Positions 32,352-43,117 of a stretch of 64,000 nt of DNA are shown here, in pieces. Source of the DNA: Reticulitermes speratus (taxonomy: Eukaryota > Arthropoda > Insecta > Blattodea > Rhinotermitidae); NCBI GenBank assembly GCA_021186555.1, contig JAJKFL010000011.1:6782001-6846000 (forward strand). Reading direction: 5' to 3'. Within the stretch, counting starts at the first letter, position 1, and every line of letters begins with the position of its first letter. The position numbers and the translations under genes are program-made. The notes beneath the pieces were generated by a model, which saw nothing but the letters and a program-made list of their open reading frames with translations, had not been told where the DNA came from and ran no database searches.

Positions 32352-32397
32352 CAATGCAACATGTTTCAGCCTTTATAGAGGGCAATCATCAGGCATT
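32352..32397 (-). ncRNA. Hammerhead-ribozyme-like motif
   Basis: Minus strand: AATGC, CTGATGA, TT, GCC-CTCTATAAA-GGC, T, GAAAC, ATGTT, GCATT. Stem I AATGC/GCATT is five perfect pairs directly at the predicted cleavage point. Stem II is only GCC/GGC. The cleavage base is U. It lies in the left arm of the palindrome, antisense to the host gene. Confidence 0.55.
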
Positions 32398-32491
32398 ATA
32401 AAATGCTTAAATAAAGAATGTTTACATAAAACACCATAAAGAAAAATATTTTTTGTGTTTATATAAACATTCTTTCTCTAAGTATTTTATA

Positions 32492-32535
32492 AAGCCTAAT
32501 GGTGGCCATCTATAAATACCAAAACATGTCGTATT
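32492..32535 (+). ncRNA. Decayed hammerhead-like motif, opposite arm
   Basis: Plus strand: AAGC, CTAATGG, TGGCCATCTATAAATACC, AAAAC, ATGTC, GTATTG. Both core boxes carry substitutions (CTGATGA to CTAATGG, GAAAC to AAAAC), so activity is unlikely. It is clearly the inverse partner of the motif at 32352. Confidence 0.45.
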
Positions 32536-32728
32536 GTATCTTTCAGTAATATATTACAAATGTAATTGTGATTGACTGCTCTCCTCTCCATGGTTGATAT
32601 TTGTTATTTTAATATATTTTGAATCCTTACTTTGAAGCAATGTGAGATATGTTGCTAGGAATGGAGGGAATTTTCTAGGCTGCTGAAACATGTACATGAA
32701 CACTGACAAGTTGTTTCCTTTGTTGTAG

Positions 32729-32897
32729 CTGAACCAGATATGGTTAAGCTGTAAAGGAGAGAACCCAGCAGACAGAGAGAATATAGGACCTATCACGTAT
32801 ATTCCAGGTCCAGGATTTCCTGGTTACTATTATCCGTACACCAATCTAGATGGATATCTCAGTCCCCTTATTGCGATACATCTAGCCAGGCCACAGT
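32729..32897 (+). CDS. nrv: Na+/K+-ATPase beta subunit, coding exon 6
   Basis: Encodes residues 224-279 (LNQIWLSCKG.. to ..IHLARPQ) and the first base of codon 280. It contains C231, which by family pairs with C288, the GPITYIPGPGFPGYYYPY stretch and the conserved YYPY(T) patch, then YLSPLIAIHLARP. The acceptor is TTGTTGTAG|CTGAAC and the donor CACAGT|GTGAGT, giving phase 1. ENPADRENIG is typical of the arthropod branch. Confidence 0.92.
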
Positions 32898-33861
32898 GTG
32901 AGTCAGTTATGTTGTGTTTTTTCTCTCACTTTTATTTCCTTCTTTCCTACTTTCTTTCTTTCTTTCTATCTGCCTTTGTATCTATATTTCTCTCTTTCTT
33001 CGTTTTTCTTTTCCTCTGTCTCTTCACAGATTTTTTTACTTGTGTATTTATTTATTTCAATGAGATAAATGTTCAGTAGTGTATAACCTATATTTTTTAT
33101 AAAATATGTTTTCTTTTGAGCTGATGAGCATCAGATGATAAAGTGGACTTCAGGAGCATTTTTGTGTATTATTTAAAATGCATAGACAAACTTCAGGAAT
33201 GAGTTCCCCACACGAAGACAAGAAAAACGTTTATATCAATATATGTCCGCATACACTTAGTTTTAGAGGTACAGCCCCCACATTAATTCGACCACAGTCC
33301 TTTAGATTTTTGTATGTGGGGACACTTAAAACCCCTGCTCTATTCAGTTCCAATTGAAAACGAAGAGACACTTCATCAATGCATTTTGGATGCTTGTAAA
33401 ACCATTTGCAACCGCCCTGGGACCTTTGAAAGGGTGCAAAATTCCATGATCATACATGTCCATGCATGCATTGATTCAGATGGAGAACAATTTGAGAATT
33501 TATTGTGAATTTTGACTTGAAAAACAATAATAACTCAATAGTTATTGAATTGGGAACATGTATTGTAAATTTAGTATGTTAGTTGTAAGTAAAACATTAC
33601 ATAGTTAGGATATTTATTGTTGAATGTAATCTTCCAATTAAACTCAAAAACCACTCATCTCTGGACATATGTTTCCTGTATGAACCTTTTTCTTTGTTTT
33701 GATGTGAATAACTCGTTCATGAAGTTTGTCCAAGTATTTAAATATATCTTGTATAGTCAGTTTCTTAATATTCAATGTTAGCCTTTTATCATGACTACTA
33801 TTGTAATGTTCTTGCTGTCTGCTGTCATAACACGATTCTAATTCAATTTTTTTCTTTTCAG
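32898..33861 (+). other. Intron 6 of the beta-subunit gene
   Basis: Just under 1 kb. The first part is a pyrimidine-rich stretch with CTTT repeats (32930-33010); a transposase fossil lies at 33.29-33.51 kb; 33520-33860 is AT-rich, with the polypyrimidine tract of the last acceptor at its end. Confidence 0.75.
33290..33510 (+). pseudogene. Tc1/mariner-type transposase C-terminal fragment
   Basis: The ORF at 33314-33508 reads MWGHLKPLLYSVPIENEETL, then HQCILDACKTICNRPGTFER and VQNSM..CIDSDGEQFENLL. This is the C-terminal end of a widespread insect DDE transposase type, in which the WG.LK..VY motif follows the third catalytic residue. The catalytic core is missing, so this is a fossil sitting inside intron 6. 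Confidence 0.65.
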
Positions 33862-33968
33862 TACATACTTTGATTAATGTGGAATGTAGAGCATGGGCCA
33901 AAAATGTAGTATATATGCACCGGGGACTGAGACAAGGTTTCGTTCATTTTGAAATAATGATTGACTAG
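33862..33968 (+). CDS. nrv: Na+/K+-ATPase beta subunit, last coding exon
   Basis: Completes L280, then encodes residues 281-314 (HTLINVECRAWAKNVVYMHR.. to ..VHFEIMID) and the stop TAG at 33966-33968. INVECRAWA with C288 and the terminal VHFEIMID are the family C-terminus, which forms part of the immunoglobulin-like ectodomain. The acceptor is TTCTTTTCAG|TACATA. The assembled protein is 314 residues, within the usual 290-330 range. The stretch after NVV is somewhat divergent from other insects (MHRGLRQGF). Confidence 0.92.
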
Positions 33969-34170
33969 TCAGAATGGCACATGCCAATTACAGGTACCTG
34001 TACTTACCAGAGAAGACTCGAGTTACAGTTTCCTGCCATTGTGTTTTCCTAAAGAACATACTGGAAGAAGGAACGGAACGTGTCAGGCATAGTGATACTC
34101 GAAGAACATAGCTTTCACTAGCACCTAGTTTTAAATAAATTATTTTAATTTAAAAGTTTTAAAATAAAAT
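33969..34170 (+). terminator. 3' UTR and candidate polyadenylation signals
   Basis: AATAAA occurs at 34134-34139 and again at 34163-34168, about 165-200 bases after the stop. Either could end the transcript. Alternative longer 3' UTRs cannot be excluded. Confidence 0.5.
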
Positions 34171-35364
34171 CACAAGTGATATTGATACAAGCACAGTGTT
34201 TTCATCTAGCTTTTTAGAAATTCCAGTCACAATATGACATACTAGCACCAAAGTTGCTAAGCACACAAAAGTGCATGTATAAATCTGATTTAAGTTATCT
34301 ACAGTTATCATGAATATGATCAATGTGGTCAGGCTGCAGTCACGTCAAATATCTGAACTTTGCATGACTTTGAACTTTCAGTCTGATGCACTGTAGTTTC
34401 ATTTCTACAAAGTATATAAATATGTTAACATAGAAGTGTGTACATGTAAAACTAATTATGTGATTAGCAGTGCTTTTTTTGTGGTGCTAACAGTGGTATG
34501 GTGTACTGTCATCTTTACTGATGGTGATGCATTAGATAGATATTATAAATTCAGAACTGGGGAAAAATACATCTTATTTATTGTTTTTACTAAACAATAT
34601 TACCACAATATGAAACAACAATACCAACAAATCACTTCCAATTTTGTATGAAGATAAGGGGCATTTTATACATTAGCTGCTGTCAAAGAGTTAGTACTGT
34701 GCCGTTTTTTTCTGTCAAGTAGTAAGTATATACACTGTTTTGACAAAAGAGCACTGGTGGTTAGCATATTGAGTAGCATGTGGTTATGCAACTGATCAGG
34801 AATGTCCTTTTTTTGTAACGTGACATGAAGGTTCACCATTATCGTAAAGAGAAATCTTGTTGGGCCAATTCCTGAGCAGTTCAACTACAGGAGGTTTTTA
34901 TCTGTTTTTGTAAGACCCATTCTACTACTTTCCAGACATACATGCACATGAGCACTCATATGCATGCATGTACAGTGTGGGACTCATAACTTGAACTTAA
35001 GAGCTGAGGAAGCAGGGCAATTAAGAGGGAAAGGTAAGCTGGGGGTATGTGTCAGTACCTGTTTAAAGGTATAGCACCAGGCAGAAACTCATCCCACACT
35101 ACCTGCATTCCTTAAATATTTTCCATTTGTCCAAGTACCAATCATAACTGTACATACAGTAGAATTAAGGGAATATTTTGTCATAGTAAAAACGGGATGA
35201 CAAAACCATGATATTTTAAACGTAAGAACGTATTGCTCAATATAATAAATGAAGTTGTAATGTAATTATATGCATGGAAGTGTGTGTAACACCTGCTTCA
35301 GGGGTTACAATTTGTTAGGATGTAAAACAATAATTTATGGTACCCATACATTTTAAAGGATGTG

Positions 35365-35800
35365 GGACTGCAGAAGAGAAGCTTTATGATCTATAGGATC
35401 TGTACTCCTTACAAAATATTCTTTGGGTGATCAAATCAAGAAGACTGAGACGTGCCGGGCATGTGGCACATACAGGGAACAGTAGAGTGCCTGCAGGGTT
35501 TTGGTGGGGAGACATGAGGGAAAGGGGCCACTTGAAAGACCTAGATATAGATGGGAGGATAATATTAAAATGGATCTTCAAGAAGTGGGATGCGGAGGCA
35601 TAGACTGGATTGCTCTGGCCCAGGATAGGGACAGGTGGCAGGGGCTTATGAATGCAGTGGTGAACTTTCAGGTTTCATAAAATGCAGGGAATTTCTTAAC
35701 TAGCCAAGGACCTGTTAGCTTCTCAGGAAGGACTCTCCTCCATGGAGCTACTTAGTTGGTTAGTTAGTTAGTTAGTCAGTCAGTCAATCAGTCAGTCATA
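35365..35800 (+). mobile_element. RTE-like LINE 3' fragment
   Basis: Carries GAAGAGAAGCTTTATGATCT, ATCAAATCAAGAAGACTGAG, the AGGCATGTGGCAC-type site and GCAGGGAATTTCTTAACTAG, GACCTGTTAGCTTCTCA, then (TTAG/TCAG)n repeats at 35755-35800. The same family as the copies at 11.0 and 12.8 kb. The short tandem tail is the LINE 3' terminus. Confidence 0.8.
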
Positions 35801-36787
35801 TGTTTTGAAGTGTGGTTTGTGACACATTACAATAAAATTATATACTCGTAATGATGAGATTATTAACTTTAAACAATAGTTTTCTATAATGTACAAGGGA
35901 AGACCTATATTGTTATTGTTATTTATTTGTATTGTTTGTTCCCTAGACCATGTGACCTACTGATGTTGATATTACAAATGCATTCATTACAAGTTTTCTC
36001 CCTCAAGATTATTTTGTTTAAAGCACTCCCCTCTATGATATGATATTCATATAATAGTACTTCCCAATCAATATTACATTTTGAAAAATAAAGGTGCCAT
36101 TATCTTCATGGAAAACATTTACAATTTAAAACACTTTTGTTGTAACCAGGTCATAATGGTTTAATATCAGCAGTGAACTTTGGAATTTATGAGTAAATAC
36201 CTAAATACTTTGACTTTTCATTGTGTGTTATTAAATTTGTATCTGACACAGATACTCAGCTAAGTGTGTTTCTAAGATATGATTCTTGAAACACAGACTG
36301 GTGAATATTTCAAAAAAGTTCTGAATATTTACAGGCAGATTAGTCCTAATTGGTGATAATTGGTGATATTCTAGCCAAATGTAATAAAACGCAATTTTAT
36401 GGCACTGTATGTACAGTGGATAATAGAAGAAAGATGGTGACATATATTCGTATCATTTACAATGATGCTGTCTGTGAAATGAAAGTTTATGGGTTTTATT
36501 AATGCTTTGTCACAACATATCTTTTAATAGATGTTGAGTCATGTAGAGGGTTTAAGAAACAAAGAAATTTAATCAAACAATCCAAAATCACACCCAACAC
36601 GGGGACATTCGTTCTTTTTTTTTTTTTTACAAGGTCTATTATTATTATTATTATTTTTGTTACTTCATCAATTCCATTCATTTTATGTGTGTCAAGTTCT
36701 GTTAACCCACAAACTTTATGACTGTACATTAAGGGTTTCAGTCTTGCTCCTATCATGTTCTAATAATTTTCATACAAACTAATAGAT

Positions 36788-37035
36788 TTGGGTTTTTATC
36801 CTGGCAGGGGCAAGAAATTTTTTCTTCTCCAAAACTGTCCACATTGGCTCCAGGGTCCACCCAACATCCTACACAAAGGGTATTGGATTTATTTCCCGGG
36901 GATAAAATTGGCCCGGGCATAAAGTTGACCACTCACCTCCATCCAGTCCCGAGGTTAAGAATGAGTGGAGCTATACCTCTGCTCCCCCTATATGCCTTCA
37001 TGGTGTGGACAGGGACAACTTTACCTTTTTACTAA
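36788..37035 (+). repeat. SINE2 copy, diverged
   Basis: Keeps TTTTTATCCTGGCAGGGGCA (head end), GGTCCACCCAACATCCTACA, GGGGATAAAATTGGCCCGGG, GTTGACCACTCACCTCCATC, GAGTGGAGCTATACCTCTGC and TGCCTTCATGGTGTGG, ending CAACTTTACCTTTTT. Confidence 0.8.
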
Positions 37036-38494
37036 AAGGTTTCCATAAGACTGGGTATGAATATGATATTGGGTGCTGCTTCAACCTTGAATTTATCATT
37101 TCTTTGTCTTCAGTAATAACGAACATGTGACCACAGGACTTTTTTACTTCACTTGCAATTTATGACAATAACAAGCAATCCACTGTGGCTGGGAAATTGA
37201 AAATTAGTATGGTGATGTATCATAAACACACATACAAATTTTCCATCAATAATTTCGTTTTACATATTCAGAACTACAAATGTTATGATGGTGTGATAAT
37301 ATTGGTTAAATCTGACAACTTTTAACTATTTATGGTCCAGTGTCACACTCTGCATGACGTTGTTTTCCATTTTCAGCCTCTTGTCATAATGGGCATGACA
37401 TGCATTTTTTCTGCTGCTCTCAAGACATGGCATATAGAAAATGCAGAAATAGATATGTGTGCATACTTCTATCTTGATTCCTGCAAAAGCTTTGTGAAGC
37501 CATGTATGTTGGAAATGTTGAACTATAAAAGGCATTTGTTTTGAAAAAGATAATTATTCCTTTCCTGATTTTAATGCCTGGAAGTGCCTCAGTCTAAAAT
37601 ATCTGCTTGTGGTCAAAGGACCTGCAAAGTTCTCAAACATCTGCTTCCATCTCTTCATTGATGGTCTCACATTTTGGTTCTGGTAGAATTTAACATACAT
37701 ATCATGTCTCTGTACCCCATCACCCGTGGTTGAAAATTTATTCATTCTTTTTGAACAACTGGAAAATATTTTTTCATGTTCTAAAATAACAGGGTGATAG
37801 CTGGGGACATGATGTTTCAGAAGGTGTTTTGGAAAGGGTTAACTTACAATTCACACTAGCCTGTCTATGCAGAAGGTAGCGTTTAAAGGAACATGGGCAT
37901 CATCATAAGTACCCCCCCAGACTTCTTGTTTTCTTTCATCACTGGCTGTGAAAGGACCATATATGGGCCACATATCTGAAGTTCCTACTTTGTTTGTGTG
38001 ATGTCAACAGCACTTCTTTTTATTTTAATTCCTAGAATGTAATGTATTGTAATGTAATACTCATTTTATCAAAAATTACTTTGAATAGTTTTCATTGTAT
38101 CTGCTAGTTCATTATACAACAAGTTATCAGATTTGCAGCTCAATCTGAAACTATATCTACAAGTTCGTTAATGGTTCCCTTTATTCAGGAACACCATGTT
38201 TAGTTTTCTTTCAAATAGAATAATTTTAGTTTAGTGCAGCCAGTTTGATTAGAAGTTATTTTTACTTAGTGTAAATACTGAACTACAGAAGAAGTGCTCA
38301 CTCATATTGTGTTAGTGTTACTTTGTGCTGCACAGTAAGTATGAACTAATTGTACACATGCAGCAACACTTACTTTATAGCCAAAGATGAACTCAGCCTT
38401 ACTATGTTATAATGATGCATCCTGTTGTGTACTTATCACTATACTTATTCATAAAATTATGTACACAAATCAAATGTCTATGTTATACTTTATT

Positions 38495-38540
38495 GCCATT
38501 ACATGTTTTGGCCTATAACAGGTCATTTTCCAGTTGCTAT
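38495..38540 (-). ncRNA. Decayed hammerhead-like motif
   Basis: Minus strand: CAACTGGAAAATGACC, ..GGCCAAAACATGTAATGGCA. Spacing follows the family but both core boxes carry changes (CTGATGA to CTGGAAA, GAAAC to AAAAC). Confidence 0.35.
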
Positions 38541-38829
38541 CCACATAAACAGATTGGCTTTTTAGTTTCAAATCATTCATTATGCCATCGTATCGTATCA
38601 GTTTGCTTTTATCATAACGAGGTTGTAATCACAACCTATATCATCTTCCTCTTCTTTATTTTCTTTCTTTCCCTTTCTTCTTTATGACCACTTTCATATT
38701 CATGCCGTCTTGAATGGATGATGGATCCATGGAATGTGTTTGTAGATATGTACTTTTTGGTCAGACCTCGTATGTATGTAAATGACATCCATCGAAGTAC
38801 AACATATATATCTAATAAAGTCATATTCC

Positions 38830-38875
38830 TTTTCAACATGTTTTGTTCCCTCACAGAATCATTCTCAAGGGTGCA
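38830..38875 (-). ncRNA. Decayed hammerhead-like motif
   Basis: Minus strand: CACCCTTGAGAATGATTCTG..GGGAACAAAACATGTTGAAA. The core is degraded. It is about 330 bp from the motif at 38495 and in the same orientation, unlike the opposed pairs elsewhere. Confidence 0.3.
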
Positions 38876-38911
38876 TATCAATCAGTTATATAAGCAAATG
38901 TCATTATAAAC

Positions 38912-39050
38912 TTAGCTCAGGATGGCAACAGGTGGCAGGCTCTCATGAACATGGTAATGAACCTCCAGGTTCCATAAAATGCAGGGATTTCCGTGACTAG
39001 CACAGGACCTATTAGCTTCTCAAAAAGGATTCTGGTCCATGAAGTTAGTT
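38912..39050 (+). mobile_element. RTE-like LINE 3' terminal fragment
   Basis: TTAGCTCAGGATGGCAACAG, GCAGGCTCTCATGAAC, CAGGTTCCATAAAATGCAGG and ACAGGACCTATTAGCTTCTC match the last 140 bases of the LINE tails at 13.1 and 35.6 kb. Confidence 0.75.
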
Positions 39051-39554
39051 GAAGTTAAATTTAAACTTACAGATTGTTTTGTTGTGTTGTTAAAATATCA
39101 TGTCACATTCATTAAACCATTTCATCTAGTCATACAATTAAAACAATTTACGCAAACTTTGTGTTGAGTACAGTATTACCTTGTGCTTCACACAAACGCA
39201 CCAAGTTGTTGGAGATGCACACTTGCCTTAGCCTGCTTGATAGTGTTCTCAGTCAGAGACTTCAGGGAAAGGTGTTTTATCTTGGTGAGAGATGCCAGCC
39301 TTGTGCTGCCATAGTGTTGCATCCATCTCTTCTTGCACTGAAGTGAGCAGATGTTATTAAAGAGGCATGTTTCTGTGATGCTCTGACAGGCTATAATGAC
39401 TCAAAATACAGTTGCAGGTAGATCAACATAACAGCAGTCACTATAGATCACTTGTGAAGATGCTTTAAATACTTACCAAGTAATGAAGCAGCGATGGGTA
39501 CAGATCAAATTTGCGCTATAAAAACCAGTTACGATCACAGCATAAGAATTTGGA

Positions 39555-39570
39555 GGGGGGGGGGGGGGGG
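39555..39570. repeat. Poly-G run
   Basis: Sixteen or more G in a row. A similar run occurs at 23044-23062. Length may be unreliable in the assembly. Confidence 0.9.
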
Positions 39571-39657
39571 TTGCATGAACAGGGTCTTTCATTATAGATT
39601 TTACCCTACACACAATAATTCACACAGAGTTCATTCCCCTGTAACACATTTCTAATA

Positions 39658-41083
39658 GAGTGGAACCTCGTTGCAGTGTTCCTGTTACCTTCGTTTTCCT
39701 GCATATATCGTCTGCCTTATTTGGTCCCGGAACTAGCCCCATATAAATAACACTATTTTTTCCCGCCTCCATCGTTCCTCGAACTGTCGTTTTATCGCGT
39801 CGATCATTGAAAAATCACGGTCCTAACGCAACATTTTCCCACATGGATAGTTTTTCTAAAATTTGAAACGATTATTTAGTGCGCTGCGTGTGCATGTATT
39901 GCTGTCTTAGTGCCGCCTGGATTGCCTGCTGCGTGTTGAACCAAATACCAGAATGAGAAAAGTGCCTTAATTTCTATAATTTTGGCTTTCCGCGAGATTG
40001 AGATGCATGTATATTCTTATACAAGATCTTCGAAAGACTCGGGGGGGAAAAGTTACTGTTTTGCTTTGTGTTAACAGTGATGGAAGTGACAAACAAGTGC
40101 TGACTGTTATCGGAAAATCTCCGAAACCGCGATGTTTCAAGAATATAAAAAAATTACCCTCCAAATACCACGAGAACAATAAAGCGTGGATGACCACAGA
40201 CATTTTTTCTTCATTTCTGCGTTCATTAGACGCAAGTATGGGTGCGCAAAACAGGAACATTCTCTTCTTTGTGGACAATTGTGCCGCACATCCAAAGTAT
40301 ACATCGTTTCTAAGAAATGTAAAAGTCATACGGTACCCGGCAAATTGTACAAGTGTGCTCCAGCCCCTTGATTTAGGGGTAATAAAGTGTTATAAGCAGC
40401 TTCATAGAAAACGCCTCGTGCAAACAGCTGTTTGCTTAATGGATGCAGGCAAAGATACGAAAAAGAAGATAAACGTGTTGGAAGCTTTGCATTACACTGT
40501 GGAGGCCTTGCAACAAGTAACCCAGCAGACAATCGAAAATTGTTTTCGGAAAGCTGGTTGCATGTAGGGACAATCTTCAGGCGATAGTGACGTCGTATTG
40601 ACCAACGATGACGACGATTTCCGCTAATACTTGGAAAAGTTCAGTGGCATGAACAAAGGTATATTCGAGGACTACGTCTCTGTGGACAGTCACGTGGCAA
40701 CCAGTGGTGTAGAAACAGTAGCCTCGTGGCGTCCGGGAGTGTGGATGGGGAAGAAGGAGGAGAAAAGGAAGATGGCGAACCAGATGTTGTGCCGAACTTT
40801 GCCGAGACGCATAAAGCGCTGATGAAAGTAAAATCTTTCTTTTATGCGCACAGCACGAGTGACAGTGATCGTGAAAGTGCTCTAGGCCTTGAAAAATCGT
40901 ACTTTGAATTGAGGCGTAAAGTCTGCACAAAACAAATGTCAAAGATTTTTTCAGCAAGAAGTAATAATAATCATTAAATTATTCTTATCTATAATTTTAA
41001 TGGTTTCCCGGTACTTTTGTTTTCCCCTGTAATAAGTTTTTGTTTTCCATCCCCCTAAAAAATGATGCATCGAGTTTTTACTG
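39658..41083 (+). mobile_element. Tigger (pogo-type) DNA transposon, internally damaged
   Basis: Inverted ends GAGTGGAACCTCGTTGCAGT (39658) and the complement of CAGTAAAAACTCGATGCATC (ending 41083) with TA on both sides mark a 1.43-kb element. It carries a transposase remnant at 39998-40980. A full Tigger is usually about 2 kb or more, so the 5' half of the gene is missing. Confidence 0.8.
39998..40980 (+). pseudogene. Tigger-type DDE transposase, C-terminal two-thirds
   Basis: The main ORF 39998-40567 encodes RGGKVTVLLCVNSDGSDK, then the second catalytic Asp in FFVDNCAAHP and the third in TSVLQPLDLGVIKCYK. After stops, a second frame to about 40975 adds FAETHKALMKVKSFFYAHST and the Tigger-like C-terminus. 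The N-terminal DNA-binding domains and the first catalytic Asp region are absent, and stops interrupt the rest, so the protein is inactive. Confidence 0.8.
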
Positions 41084-41231
41084 TATACGCTAAAATAACG
41101 TTAATATTTCAGAACTCAGTTCATGTATAAAAGGCGAAAAATTAGTGGCCAAAAACATCAGAAGTCTTGTAAAAGATGCATAATTTTGCACCTTTTCATA
41201 GTTCCTTTTATTTACAATTTATAAATCTTAA

Positions 41232-41400
41232 AACAGGTAGGTCAGTTGATGTAATGAGTAAACTACAGGATGGAAGGCCAGGGAATCAGGACTTGATTCC
41301 AGGCAGGACCAAGATATTTTTTCTTGTTCACAGAATTCAGACCAGTTTATAGGGGTTATTCAGGAAAGGGTGAAGATGATTTGCAAGTGCTGTACACTGC
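41232..41400 (+). repeat. SINE2 fragment, degraded head
   Basis: AGGTAGGTCAGTTGATGTAA, TGAGTAAACTACAGGATGG and GACTTGATTCCAGGCAGGAC form a diverged tRNA-like head. The body is barely recognisable. Confidence 0.45.
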
Positions 41401-41844
41401 TACTGTAAAAATGTTCTTGTATGTTTTTATTCTGTAATTAACACCTTCTTATCGCCGTTACAAATTTAAAATAAGTCTCAGTATTTCCATTTACAGCCAC
41501 CCTTGATATAACACCACAAAGTGCAGTGAACAAATGGTGGGGCTGTATCAGAGGCTGACAGTATGTTTAAGAGACAGTCCAGAAAACTGTATTCCGATAT
41601 TAAAAATAAAACGCAGGAGTACGCACTATATAAATCAATTGAAGTGGTACTATTTTTGGATCACCTATGGTGCAGGCACAGCCGGCCCAAGACATGTGGG
41701 AGACCAGGGCAGGCTAAATGATTTGGCGACCATGCAAACTGATATTCTTTTTTTTTTAATCAAATTCATCCTATTATGTCATGACATTTCAATATTACTA
41801 TATTTATTGCCCTTGAACACAACAATCCTTTGTTGCATTTATCA

Positions 41845-41891
41845 ATACTGCTACATGTTTTGGTCCTTCTTGCAGGCTATCATCAGGCATA
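41845..41891 (-). ncRNA. Hammerhead-like motif, one core change
   Basis: Minus strand: ATGC, CTGATGA, TAGCCTGCAAGAAGGACC, AAAAC, ATGTA, GCAGT. TGC/GCA pair as stem I. GAAAC has become AAAAC, so activity is doubtful. Confidence 0.45.
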
Positions 41892-42138
41892 GAATACATA
41901 TTTAAAACACAAGTATGTATGCAAGTGATTATTTGGAATTTGAGAGCTCACAAATTTTACAGTCTTATTTCAATCTTAACATAGCATTAAATTGTGAATA
42001 TTTAATGCTTCCTTGTATATATTTTTGTTTGTTAAAATAACAGCTGTAAAATTCTTAAAGTAACTTTTAGTAACTTTATTTTGTTAAAAAACTGCTATAA
42101 AATTCTTAAAGTAACTTTTACTAACTTTAAGAATTTTA

Positions 42139-42160
42139 CAGGTCGAAACATGTAGTTCTG
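42139..42160 (+). ncRNA. Half hammerhead-like motif
   Basis: Only AGGTCGAAACATGTAG survives on the plus strand. The CTGATGA box is lost. It is the partner of the motif at 41845. Confidence 0.35.
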
Positions 42161-42248
42161 TATAATAAATAGAATTTAGTTGTGGTTGGAAGAATTTCGA
42201 CTTGATTTCTGTTATAGATATGTTATTTTAAAGGAAAATTCGTAGTGC

Positions 42249-42285
42249 ATATAATATATATATACATATATACGCGCACATATAC

Positions 42286-42326
<41 letters not shown>

Positions 42327-42327
42327 C
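42249..42327. repeat. (AT)n(GT)n microsatellite
   Basis: AT repeats with a few ATAC/GCGC interruptions run into about ten GT units. Confidence 0.95.
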
Positions 42328-42342
42328 TTGCAAGCGCGCGTG

Positions 42343-42588
42343 CGGTGGCGTGGCTAGGTTTGTGGCTCCGGGGGGTGAGTAACGACAGTGACGGCCCCCA
42401 ACAGAATTCATGAATTTAAGAAAACCACATTTATTTATTGCACTTTTATTTGGCTCATTAATTAAAATTTATTGAGCGCAGAATAATTTTTTAAATTTCA
42501 AATATCCATATTCCGCCCATTCTGACGCCCCACTGCACTCTGCCACCCGGGGCGGCCGCATTACTGGCATCCCTAGCTAGGCCATTTC
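42343..42588. mobile_element. Probable hAT MITE (GTGGCGTGGCTAGG ends)
   Basis: The left GGTGGCGTGGCTAGGT and the inverse of the right CCCTAGCTAGGCCATT match at most positions. The ends resemble the widespread hAT terminus CAGTGGCGTAGC. The flanks carry G- and C-rich blocks and the interior is AT-rich. No clean 8-bp duplication was seen. Confidence 0.5.
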
Positions 42589-42670
42589 CATCCAGTGTCA
42601 AGACTAAGAATGCGTGGAGCTTTACTTCCACTTCCCACTTACGACTCCATAGCACGGTGTTCAAGCACAA
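42575..42670 (+). repeat. SINE2 tail fragment
   Basis: TTTCCATCCAGTGTCAAGAC, AATGCGTGGAGCTTTACTTC and GACTCCATAGCACGGTG follow the SINE2 tail in degraded form. Confidence 0.5.
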
Positions 42671-43117
42671 CTGTCTTTTTTAACACTGTCGTCAGCGAAG
42701 TACACAAATCGGAAAACGCTACACTGTTACCTAAATCCACTCAGATTTCAATTTATTCACCACTGCTGTGTGCCCTACCTTCTTGTATGATCTTGCTGTG
42801 TAAATATGAGATTCTAGATAAGTGGCTTGTATTCGAGTTCGCACATATCCTATTATTTACCAGTATTTTCTGTATGCGTTGTAAAAGGTGCTGTGGCCAA
42901 AAACTGATAATGTTAGGGAGTGGATTGTAATGCAGTTGCTTCAGCCTGGAATTACTGAGTCCACAAAATCCTAAATACGTACAATAAATTTCATCAAGTA
43001 ATCCTATTCACGCAAGTTTTATATATTTCATGATATGTCTTCCCTGTAATTCAGATCTGAATTCCATATTTCCAATAAAAACAAATTTAAAAAACCAAAC
43101 AAAATATACCGTTGTTG

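Larger units (their letters stand above)
32291..32598. repeat. Palindrome with opposed hammerhead-like motifs
   Basis: Arms of about 150 bp: the left GGAACCACGGAAAGGAAGGC.., CACAACTACATTTGTAATAC matches the inverse of the right ..CAAATGTAATTGTGATTG.., CCATGGTTG. The minus-strand motif in the left arm is well formed; the plus-strand one in the right arm is decayed. A few bases separate the arms. There is no coding capacity. Confidence 0.85.
31063..32728 (+). other. Intron 5 of the beta-subunit gene
   Basis: Carries a minus-strand transposase fossil at 31.34-31.72 kb and the hammerhead-bearing palindrome at 32.29-32.60 kb. The stretch 31730-32280 is AT-rich with nothing recognised. Confidence 0.7.
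41800..42185. repeat. Inverted element with opposed hammerhead-like motifs
   Basis: The left end (ACACAACAATCCTTTGTTGC.., ..CTGCTACATGTTTTGGTCC) and the inverse of the right end (CAACTAAATTCTATTTATTA.., ..GAACTACATGTTTCGACCTG) align with gaps. The left motif is on the minus strand and the right on the plus strand. The interior contains an internal direct repeat of TAAAATTCTTAAAGTAACTT at 42048 and 42092. Confidence 0.6.

Noticed and set aside
35755-35800. TTAG-type repeats as telomeric DNA
   Set aside because: The unit is TTAG/TCAG, not the insect TTAGG, and it forms the 3' tail of an RTE-like LINE, as it does at 11.55 kb.
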